From assembly GCA_038246575.1 (NCBI GenBank), contig JBBRVU010000005.1:1-64000 (forward strand): a stretch of DNA of 64,000 nucleotides. Direction: 5' to 3'. The stretch is from JACCUZ01 sp038246575 (GTDB lineage Bacteria; Actinomycetota; Actinomycetes; JACCUZ01). Position numbers and translations under genes: made by a program. This document shows positions 57,589 to 64,000 of the stretch, piece by piece; position 1 is the stretch's first letter; each line of letters starts with the position of its first letter. Below the pieces are notes generated by a model. That model ran no database searches, was not told the DNA's origin, and saw only the letters and a list, made by a program, of their open reading frames with translations.

Positions 57589-59274
57589 ATGAGTTCCACC
57601 ATGGATGTCGTGGGTGAGGTTCTCGGCGCCGGCCTATTTTACACGGTCGTGCTTCTCTACAAGACGGTGGTCGGGACCGTGCGGCTGGCGGCCCAGCTCA
57701 CCACCACGCTGCTGCCCCCGACCCCATCCCTCGGTATCGCCGCCGGCGCGGCGGTGCTCGCCGCCGGTGCGTGGACACTGCTCCTCGGCGGGCTGTGGGC
57801 CATGGTCAGCGGCGGCGCCTTCGCGACCGTGGGTCTGGTGGTCGGCGCCGTGGTCGGGTGCTGCGTCGGCTATGCCGTGTTCGACCGTGGCCGTTCCCAG
57901 GCCGCTGCCCGGGCGGGCGCGGTGGCGTTCGGCGAGCGCGCGGGACCCTTCGGTGTCCGCGCACCGCATGTCGTGCACCGCTCCGCGCGGGTGCGGCACG
58001 TCGCCGTGTTCGGTCCCACCGGCTCGGGCAAAAGCACCGTGCTCAAGAACCTCATGCGCCAGGATGCCGCCGCACCGGGTCAGCCCGGCCTGCTGTGCCT
58101 CGACATCAAAGATGACCTGGTCACCAGCATGGCCGCGCACCTGCCCGCCGCCCGCCTCGGCGACGTGCTGTTATTCGACCCGGCCGACACCGCCTTTCCA
58201 CCGGCGTTCAATCCCCTGGCCGACGTCCCGGAAGACCAGCGCACCCTGGCCGCCGGCGAGCTGGTCGCCTCGTTCCGCCGGCTGTACGCCGATGCCTGGG
58301 GGCCACGACTGGAGCACGTCCTCCGACAGGTGGTGCTCACCCTCCTGGAAACCCCCGATGCTACATTGCTCGATATCGGCCGACTTCTCACCAACCCGGC
58401 GTATCGCGAGTGGGCGTTGTCCCACGTCACCAACTTCTCGGTGCGCGACTTCTGGGTCCAGGAATACCCGGGCATCGTTGGCAAGGGCGGGTCACTGGCC
58501 AACGTCCAATCGATTCTCAATAAGCTCGGCATCTTCGCCTACCCCGAGGTCCGCAACGTGCTGGGCCAGACCCGGCCCGGGCTGGATATTGCTGCGGCGA
58601 TGGACGCGGGCCAGCTCGTGCTGGTCAATGTGCCGCAGGGGGTGCTGGGCGAAGACGCCGCCTTCTTCCTCGCCTCGCTGCTGGTGGGCCGGGTCCAGGT
58701 CGCCGCCCAGCGGCGGGTCAGTCTGCCACCGGCGCGCCGGCGCACCTTCTATGTGTTCGCCGATGAGTTCCAGAATTACCAGACCTCGGCCGTGGACAAG
58801 CTCATCACCGAGGGCCGTTCGATGGGGGTCGGCCTGGTCGTCGCCTGCCAGTTCCGTGAGCAACTGCCGCTGGAGCAGCGTCTCGCCCTCGAGCGCAACT
58901 GCGCCTACGGCCTGTTTTGCCGCCGCTCCCAAGGCACATACCTGGTCGAGGTCGTCAACTGGCAGGAGCCGGACGCCCCGGATGCCCGCGGTCTGCTCCG
59001 CGCCCTGCCGCCCCCGGCGGTGGGACCGCACGGCCAGCTCGCCGACATCCGCACCCGCTCGCGCCAGGTGCTCGCCCGTCCGCGCGCCGAGGTCGAGGCC
59101 GCCATCGCCGCGCGCCTGGCCGCCCCGCACACGCCTCCCCTCCCCGCGCCACCCACGGTCGCGGGCGCGCCTGCCGCCGCCGCACCAGAACCATCACCAC
59201 CGGTTCCCCCACCAGCGCCACCGCCCCACGGGCCACGCACCCAACGCAGTAGGCCGCTCGAACCACGGATATAA
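57589..59274 (+). CDS. TraG/VirD4-type coupling protein
   Basis: 561 residues. Two membrane helices near the N-terminus (residues 6-30 and 44-100) then a cytoplasmic motor: Walker A FGPTGSGKSTVLKNLM, then LLCLDIKDDLVTSMAAHLPA, VNVPQGVLGEDAAFFLASLL and Walker B YVFADEFQNYQTSAVDKLIT. The proline-rich C-terminus (about 500-561) is disordered. Coupling proteins link a relaxosome to a type IV secretion channel; no relaxase gene is in the window, so it may serve a plasmid outside it. It is followed by a replication-relaxation protein and a second ATPase. Confidence 0.85.
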   Translation: MSSTMDVVGEVLGAGLFYTVVLLYKTVVGTVRLAAQLTTTLLPPTPSLGIAAGAAVLAAGAWTLLLGGLWAMVSGGAFATVGLVVGAVVGCCVGYAVFDRGRSQAAARAGAVAFGERAGPFGVRAPHVVHRSARVRHVAVFGPTGSGKSTVLKNLMRQDAAAPGQPGLLCLDIKDDLVTSMAAHLPAARLGDVLLFDPADTAFPPAFNPLADVPEDQRTLAAGELVASFRRLYADAWGPRLEHVLRQVVLTLLETPDATLLDIGRLLTNPAYREWALSHVTNFSVRDFWVQEYPGIVGKGGSLANVQSILNKLGIFAYPEVRNVLGQTRPGLDIAAAMDAGQLVLVNVPQGVLGEDAAFFLASLLVGRVQVAAQRRVSLPPARRRTFYVFADEFQNYQTSAVDKLITEGRSMGVGLVVACQFREQLPLEQRLALERNCAYGLFCRRSQGTYLVEVVNWQEPDAPDARGLLRALPPPAVGPHGQLADIRTRSRQVLARPRAEVEAAIAARLAAPHTPPLPAPPTVAGAPAAAAPEPSPPVPPPAPPPHGPRTQRSRPLEPRI

Positions 59275-59335
59275 CCACGAGGAGAACCACATGTAGCAGT
59301 GGCATTAGCGGACTAGTACGCCATATTGTTGCATA

Positions 59336-59364
59336 TTGACGAAACATTCATCATTTGGCATGAT
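59336..59364 (+). promoter_or_regulatory. promoter for the replication-relaxation gene
   Basis: TTGACG (59336-59341), 17 bases, CATGAT (59359-59364), with the ATG at 59374. Transcription would start just before the codon, giving a short leader. Confidence 0.5.
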
Positions 59365-59373
59365 GGGAAGCGC

Positions 59374-60324
59374 ATGACTAATGCACTTGGAAACGGTCCA
59401 TCACTGTCCCGTCGTACCGCTGCCCCGCTCCGCGCGGCGCGTGCGCGGTCCGCCCCATTCATTCTCGGCGTCACGGACGACGCCATCCTTGCCGCCCTCG
59501 CCCAGTATTACTACCTCACCGCCCTCCAAGTCACGCGGTTGTTAGTCTCCCGTGGCGCCCTCACCCGCGTGCAGACCAAGCTCAAGCGCCTGACCGACGC
59601 CGGCTATCTCCAGCGCCTCTACCTGCCCCGACCCAGCCAGAGTGGCAAAGCGCCGTCGATCTATACCCTTGCCCGCCGGGGCCTGAACTACCTCATGGCT
59701 AGTGAGCGCGCGACTAACCCGCGCTACCACCCCGTGGAGCAGACCGAGCTGTCCTACCTGTTTCTTAGCCATACGCTGGCCGTCAACGATTTCCTCATCG
59801 GCGCCCGGCTGCTCACCCGCCAACTCCCCGATGTCGTGCTCAACGATTCCCGCCACGAACGCGAGCTCAAGCGCGAGCCGGTACACGTGACCATCACCGA
59901 GGGGCCGCACCACACACCCACGAAGTTGGCCGTCATCCCGGACGGCTGGCTCCAGTTCCACGTCCACGCCGCCGCCGAGACCGGCGTCGTGCTCGAGCTC
60001 GACCGGGGCCACATCGAGCAGAAACGCTGGCGCCGCCGGGTCGCCGCCCTGTTGGCCTACGCCCGGGGGCCATACGAGGAACAGTTTCACACCCCGGCGA
60101 TTACCATCGCCGTGCTCGCCACTCCCGGCGAGAAGCGGGCCACCGACCTGCTGCGCTGGACCGAGGCCGAACTCACCGCCCGCGGCGAGACCGCCGAGGC
60201 CGACCTGTTCCGTTTCACGGGGCTGCCGCCGGACAGCGACCCACTCGCGCTGTACACCGTGCCGACCTGGTTACGGCCATTCGACCCGCGCCCGGTACCG
60301 CTGATCGAGGGAGTGCGCGGCTAA
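59374..60324 (+). CDS. replication-relaxation family protein
   Basis: 316 residues from ATG 59374, preferred because the promoter -10 ends ten bases upstream; a TTG at 59326 is in frame but lies upstream of that promoter. A winged-helix start (ILAALAQYYYLTALQVTRLL, then RVQTKLKRLTDAGYLQRLYL) matches the replication-relaxation family (PF13814), which helps open or regulate plasmid origins. The C-terminal part (WLQFHVHAAAETGVVLELDR) resembles the nuclease-like domain of this family. It overlaps nothing and runs into the next ATPase gene. Confidence 0.75.
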   Translation: MTNALGNGPSLSRRTAAPLRAARARSAPFILGVTDDAILAALAQYYYLTALQVTRLLVSRGALTRVQTKLKRLTDAGYLQRLYLPRPSQSGKAPSIYTLARRGLNYLMASERATNPRYHPVEQTELSYLFLSHTLAVNDFLIGARLLTRQLPDVVLNDSRHERELKREPVHVTITEGPHHTPTKLAVIPDGWLQFHVHAAAETGVVLELDRGHIEQKRWRRRVAALLAYARGPYEEQFHTPAITIAVLATPGEKRATDLLRWTEAELTARGETAEADLFRFTGLPPDSDPLALYTVPTWLRPFDPRPVPLIEGVRG

Positions 60325-60330
60325 CCGCCC

Positions 60331-61779
60331 ATGCGCTGGCCAGCTGCCCACCCCCCGGCCCTCACCCTCGGTCGTTCTGGCTCCGCCTGGTGGCCAACCG
60401 TCCATCGCCTCCCCCTGCCCCGGGCCAGTACCCACATGCACGTCATCGGCGTTTCCGGCTCGGGCAAGTCCCGCTTCCTGGCCGGGCTGTACCTCGACCT
60501 GCTCGCCCACGGCATGCCCGCCACCCTGATTGACCCGCACGGCGACCTGGCCAAGCTCGTGCTCGCGCACCTGGTCGCCATGGGGGTCTATCGGGACCCG
60601 GCCGCCTTCACGCGTATCCGCTACCTTGACCTGCCCGCCGCCGAACGCGCCGGCCGGTTCCTGCCGTTCAACGTGCTCGCCCAGCACGGGGCGCCGCACA
60701 CCGTCGCCGCCAACGTCAAAGAGGCGTTCCACCGCGCCTGGCCCGCCCTCGCCGGCGGCGCCGCGCCGATGTTCGACACACTCGTCCAGGACGGCGTCAA
60801 GGTGCTGATCACGGGCGGGTTGCCGCTCACCGCCCTCTACCGGCTGCTGACCGATACGGCCTTTCGTGATGGACTGCTCGCCCGCGAGGACGATCCCGAT
60901 GTGATCGCCTTCTTCCACGACCAGTTCGACCGCCTCTCCGAGCGGGACCGGACCGACGCCGCCGGCGCGGCCCTCAGACGGGCTCACCTGCTGACCTTCG
61001 CGCCGGTGCTCAAGTACTCGTTGGGCCAGCAGGGCTGTGCCCTCGACTTTCGCCAACTCATGGACCAGGGGCACGGCTGCATCATCAACCTGGCGCTGGC
61101 CGACGCAGAGGCCCGCCGGCTGCTGGGCTGTCTGCTCACCGTGGCGGCCGAACAGGGCGCGCTCTCGCGGGCCGAACTGCCACCGCACCAGCGGCGCGGC
61201 ACCCATCACCTGCTCATCGATGAGTTCTCCGAGTTCACCGCCCAATCCGAGGAGGCCCTGTCCCGCATGCTGTCGCAGACGCGTAAGTTCGGCCTGTTTC
61301 TGATCATGGCCCACCAGACCTGGTCGCAGGCGAGCGAACGCCTGCGCGGCGCGCTGGCCAATGTCGGTATCGAGGTCGCCTTCCGCTTGGGTCGGGGCGA
61401 TGCCGAGCACACCGCCCGGCTGCTGGGCCGCGTCGACCCACGGACCGTGCGCCAGAACGTCAGCGCCGCCGCATCTGAATCGGCGGGCATGAGCGAACAG
61501 TGGGAGCGCCACGTCCAGGCCCTCCAGGACCTGCCGCCCCGCCACGCCGTGGTGCGGGTCGCGGGACAGCGCGCGGTGTCACTGCGCACCCGGCCCGTGC
61601 CCGACCCCGCCGTCGAGGAGGAGCGAGTCGCCGCCGTCGAGGCGCACTACCTGGCGACCAGCTTTCGCCCCCGGCACGCGATTGTCCAGGAGCTCGACCA
61701 GTACCGCGCGCCGCCGTCCCCGACCGCCACCTCGGCCACCCGCCCGACGGTGCGCGGCCGGCCGCTTCCCCGGCCCTGA
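60331..61779 (+). CDS. second TraG/VirD4-like ATPase (DNA-transfer)
   Basis: 482 residues, ATG 60331 seven bases after the previous gene. HMHVIGVSGSGKSRFLAGLY is Walker A, DPHGDLAKLVLAHLVAMG and GTHHLLIDEFSEFTAQSEEA (Walker B) follow, then FGLFLIMAHQTWSQASERLR and AFRLGRGDAEHTARLLGRVD, as in TraG/TraD-like and HerA-like DNA pumps. No membrane helices, unlike the coupling protein upstream, so it could be a DNA-transfer or segregation motor working in the cytoplasm. Two such ATPases without a relaxase is unusual. Confidence 0.8.
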   Translation: MRWPAAHPPALTLGRSGSAWWPTVHRLPLPRASTHMHVIGVSGSGKSRFLAGLYLDLLAHGMPATLIDPHGDLAKLVLAHLVAMGVYRDPAAFTRIRYLDLPAAERAGRFLPFNVLAQHGAPHTVAANVKEAFHRAWPALAGGAAPMFDTLVQDGVKVLITGGLPLTALYRLLTDTAFRDGLLAREDDPDVIAFFHDQFDRLSERDRTDAAGAALRRAHLLTFAPVLKYSLGQQGCALDFRQLMDQGHGCIINLALADAEARRLLGCLLTVAAEQGALSRAELPPHQRRGTHHLLIDEFSEFTAQSEEALSRMLSQTRKFGLFLIMAHQTWSQASERLRGALANVGIEVAFRLGRGDAEHTARLLGRVDPRTVRQNVSAAASESAGMSEQWERHVQALQDLPPRHAVVRVAGQRAVSLRTRPVPDPAVEEERVAAVEAHYLATSFRPRHAIVQELDQYRAPPSPTATSATRPTVRGRPLPRP

Positions 61780-61793
61780 CCGTCACATCGGGC

Positions 61794-61822
61794 TTGACAG
61801 GGCGGACAGGATTTGGTTTAAA
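61794..61822 (+). promoter_or_regulatory. consensus promoter for the SSB gene
   Basis: TTGACA (61794-61799), 17 bases, TTTAAA (61817-61822), part of the palindrome GGTTTAAACC. The ATG at 61841 is close behind. Confidence 0.6.
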
Positions 61823-61840
61823 CCGAAGCTATCTATATCT

Positions 61841-62356
61841 ATGCTATCTATGCCAAACCCGGAGCGTCCACCCTATCTGCCCGAACTACCCCATCCCTGG
61901 CCCCGCCCGCCCGACGCGGTTCCGAACGTCGTCGTACCGGTCGAGGCCGACGGAACGGCTGCTCCACCGGAGCCGGTGGCGCCCCGTCCCTACCCGGCCG
62001 CACCCGAGACGGGCGCCCCGCCGGAGCGTACACGCGCGGTGGTCACCGGCCGCGTGGGCAAACGACCCCTCCCCGGCCGTACCCCTAAGGGGCAGCCCAA
62101 GCTGGAGTTCCAGCTCGCCGCCCATCCCGACCCCGACACCACGGTCTGGCATCACGTCGTCTGCTTCGGCGACAAGGCCGTCGCGCTGCGCGACTGGCTG
62201 ACCGCCGGTGAGCCGGTCGAGGTGGTCGGCTACCGGCACCTGAACCAGTATCAGCGGCGTGACGGCTCGATCAAACGGACCGACGAACTATGGGCCACCA
62301 ACGTGCGCTCGCTGCGGCCCACGCCTGCAGACCCGGGACATCCGACCACGCTCTAG
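61841..62356 (+). CDS. single-stranded DNA-binding protein (OB fold)
   Basis: 171 residues, ATG 61841 (or 61850). The Pro-rich N-terminal region is followed by the OB core: RAVVTGRVGKRPLPGRTPKG, then KLEFQLAAHPDPDTTVWHHV and VCFGDKAVALRDWLTAGEPV with GYRHLNQYQRRDGSIKRTDE, matching the SSB/RPA-type beta barrel of plasmid SSBs. It protects ssDNA during plasmid replication or transfer. No acidic SSB tail is present at the C-terminus. Confidence 0.75.
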   Translation: MLSMPNPERPPYLPELPHPWPRPPDAVPNVVVPVEADGTAAPPEPVAPRPYPAAPETGAPPERTRAVVTGRVGKRPLPGRTPKGQPKLEFQLAAHPDPDTTVWHHVVCFGDKAVALRDWLTAGEPVEVVGYRHLNQYQRRDGSIKRTDELWATNVRSLRPTPADPGHPTTL

Positions 62357-63490
62357 GGTCAGCTGCCACATCACACCACCGTCCACCACACCACTGGTCA
62401 TGTCGCCGGAAACGTGACCCACCCCGGTCCCTCCGGCGCATCATCCACGACCGCCGTCCACCGCGCCCATCACACCGCCGACGTGTCCCGGTCAGACCCG
62501 TGGGGGGGACCGTGCGCAACAGGGGGGGGGGTCGGTGGAAATAATCTGGCCGCGGGCCAGTCCATGGCGGGAACAGCGGCAGCGACCGTCCGAGGCCGTC
62601 AGGTGCGGGGCGGCTGGCCGGAAGGGTCAAGGGAGGGAAGGCCAGCCGCCGGCCCGTGGTGATGAGTGAGCGAGAAAGCCATGAACACGGGCGTATTGCC
62701 AGGGCTGAGCGAGGGGCAGTCGGCGGCAAACCGTCAGGGGTGAGCCGCGTCAGCGGCGGTCGCCGACTGCCCCTCGCCCCGGAACACGGACCAGGCATCA
62801 CGGTCCATCAGGACCGTCCCCTCCCCTTGCCCGAATCCGCGCGTAGCGTCAGTCCAACCTGGTTGTTGTGTGGGGCGTCACGGTTCGAGGACAGGCGGTG
62901 TTCAGGCGATGGCCCGGAAGGCGTGCGTATTGGTGTGAGGTTTGGGGTGAGTGTGTGGACCACGGCGAACCGCTCGTCTATCGTCACACTTGAGCAGCTA
63001 TGGTCCGGTGTGATTGGGCAACCTTTGTCCTCGTTCACGCGATGTACTCATGAGGAGTACCGGTGTTCAGTTTGGGTCTATCCTCCCTCACCATGGTGTC
63101 TCCCACCTCACGCGGGTCCGGGCTGTCTGAATCGTTCAGAACAGGCGCCGTGCCGTGGGATAGTAGCAGACGTCGTCTTGCGACCCCCGGGCCATTTCTC
63201 GGGCCTCTGGGGGCCGTCCAGACCCATTCCGTGGTGTGGTCCCGACCACCACTGCTGACCAGAATGGCGAGGGTAGCGCTCCCGGATGGTCAGGTGCCCC
63301 TGTGGGATGACGGATGCCATGCTCTTGAGCATCGCCTGAGCGACCAGTACGGAAGTCCCGACACGCCGGCGGGAGCCGGGGTGTCTGACACCGGGCACAC
63401 CGTCAGCGGCCACGATGCTGTTCAGCATGGTGGCCGCGCGTGGTGGACCAGCCATCGGCACGACCGTGGTCAGTCGGTCCTGGAGATAGC
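62357..63490. other. non-coding region with inverted repeat and poly-G tracts
   Basis: 1.1 kb without a convincing gene. It holds a 17-bp inverted repeat (62709-62725 and 62761-62777, 35-base loop) and G-tracts of seven and ten (the latter 62522-62531). Open frames here have non-coding composition; the one at 63108-63494 (minus) couples to the next gene by ATGA but its sequence is not protein-like. Candidate place for an oriT, origin or termination element. Confidence 0.5.
62709..62777. repeat. 17-bp inverted repeat with a 35-base loop
   Basis: Left arm GCGAGGGGCAGTCGGCG (62709-62725), right arm its exact complement (62761-62777). The longest inverted repeat in the non-coding right end; candidate secondary structure for a transfer or replication site. 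Confidence 0.75.
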
Positions 63491-63955
63491 TCATGCGCGG
63501 TCAGCTCCCGGCTCCGGCAGCGTGCTTCCCTCGTCTTTCAGTCCGAGCAGGTCCTGGACCACGGCGAAGAAATACGGCACCTTGTTGCGCAGCCCGTGGC
63601 CGAGCTCGGCCTCTTTGTGGATGTTGCCCTGTTGTTTGGTCGTGGACCAGGCGGGATACAAGACCTGGTGGACGAAGTCGGGTTCACTCAGCCCCGAGTC
63701 GCGCCACAGCCGGGTGGCGTGGGTAAGACTGCCCTGCATGCTCCGCTCATCGTCATGGAGCTGGGCGGAGATATCGGTCATCACACGCGCGATAAACGGC
63801 GGCGCTTTGGGCGGCCGGCCACGCCGGGACGCGGGAGTCGCGTGGTGAGACGCCGGCGCCCGCGCGGTCCGCTGAGCAAGCAGGTCGCCAACGGCGGCAA
63901 AGCCCGTGGGAACCAGCGGACGCTCATGGCCATCCTCTACCGCCGAGTTATCCAC
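63491..63955 (-). CDS. hypothetical protein, possibly replication-associated
   Basis: 154 residues from GTG 63955. A Lys/Arg/Pro-rich linker (about 38-52) leads to a folded C-terminal domain: ARVMTDISAQLHDDERSMQG, SLTHATRLWRDSGLSEPDFV, then NKVPYFFAVVQDLLGLKDEG. The end recalls the C-terminal part of plasmid replication proteins. The GTG lies inside a perfect DnaA box, so its expression and replication could be linked. Low to moderate certainty. Confidence 0.6.
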   Translation of the reverse strand: MDNSAVEDGHERPLVPTGFAAVGDLLAQRTARAPASHHATPASRRGRPPKAPPFIARVMTDISAQLHDDERSMQGSLTHATRLWRDSGLSEPDFVHQVLYPAWSTTKQQGNIHKEAELGHGLRNKVPYFFAVVQDLLGLKDEGSTLPEPGADRA

Positions 63956-63957
63956 AG
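63949..63957. promoter_or_regulatory. DnaA box
   Basis: TTATCCACA, an exact match to the consensus, 43 bases from the right edge. It overlaps the GTG start of the last gene. Only one box is visible, and the window ends shortly after, so an origin may continue beyond the edge. Confidence 0.55.
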
Positions 63958-64000
63958 TACTTCGCGCACGAATTTGTTTCGTTTTACTATAAAGATCCTT

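Noticed and set aside
62656..63258. 200-codon plus-strand frame in the gene-free region
   Set aside because: No ribosome site, atypical composition and overlap with other random frames in a high-GC sequence.
63108..63494. 128-codon frame coupled by ATGA to the last gene
   Set aside because: Sequence is rich in Arg, Gly, Pro with no protein-like pattern beyond the first residues, so I left it out of the gene list.

Overview
The window is GC-rich bacterial DNA with no rRNA, tRNA or CRISPR array. Gene content (DUF305, YHS and PRC-barrel proteins, SPW/VKOR membrane protein, ResBC/CcdA cytochrome c maturation, divergent phosphoketolase next to acetate kinase, a replication-relaxation protein) and GTG/TTG starts fit a Chloroflexota bacterium such as a Thermomicrobia relative. 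That placement is inference from gene content; an actinobacterium is the main alternative. The many gene fragments and the conjugation/replication-type genes at the right end suggest a plasmid, megaplasmid or genomic island.

Layout. 0-8 kb: a broken glycosidase, two small membrane proteins divergent from a TetR regulator, then a leftward run (BNR-repeat protein, methyltransferase, DUF305 lipoprotein, Tat-exported multicopper oxidase) and a BlaI/M56 sensor-repressor pair. 8.2-12.6 kb: rightward cytochrome c maturation operon (CcsB, ResB, TlpA/ResA, CcdA). 12.8-16.6 kb: DoxX, Hsp20 and two PRC-barrel proteins. 16.7-23 kb: aldehyde dehydrogenase, SPW/VKOR protein, SDR epimerase, 6-phosphogluconate dehydrogenase and a frameshifted membrane gene. 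23-26 kb: a graveyard (anti-sigma, multicopper oxidase and unknown remnants). 25.7-33 kb: copper/metal region (cupredoxin, CopA, DUF2892, MacB-like ABC exporter whose ATPase carries a YHS domain, HMA protein). 33-41 kb: broken MFS and site-2-protease/CBS genes, EamA transporter, OmpR-type two-component system, UbiB-like kinase. 40.8-44.6 kb: acetate kinase and phosphoketolase. 44.6-49.8 kb: remnants, L,D-transpeptidase, UppP, DUF1461 protein, ferredoxin-YHS protein. 49.9-64 kb: plasmid-like module (RHH regulator, primase, XRE regulator, two TraG/VirD4-like ATPases, replication-relaxation protein, SSB, a DnaA box).

Main discovery. Ten leftward or rightward transcription units between 13.7 and 40.7 kb are preceded by the same element: four copies of a CTCAG-like pentamer exactly 11 bp apart (CTCAG-N6, four times), always in the same orientation relative to the downstream gene. 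It stands before doxX, the DUF3533-gnd-SDR-VKOR unit, a dead gene, copA, the DUF2892 pair, the HMA-ABC operon, the site-2 protease, EamA, UbiB and ackA-phosphoketolase. Four direct repeats at one helical turn are what an OmpR/PhoB-type response regulator would bind, and one such regulator with its kinase lies inside the region. This looks like one stress/redox/metal regulon. A second, smaller candidate regulon (CTAC-N8-GTAG) links the multicopper oxidase, the cytochrome c maturation operon and the DUF1461 gene to the BlaI repressor.
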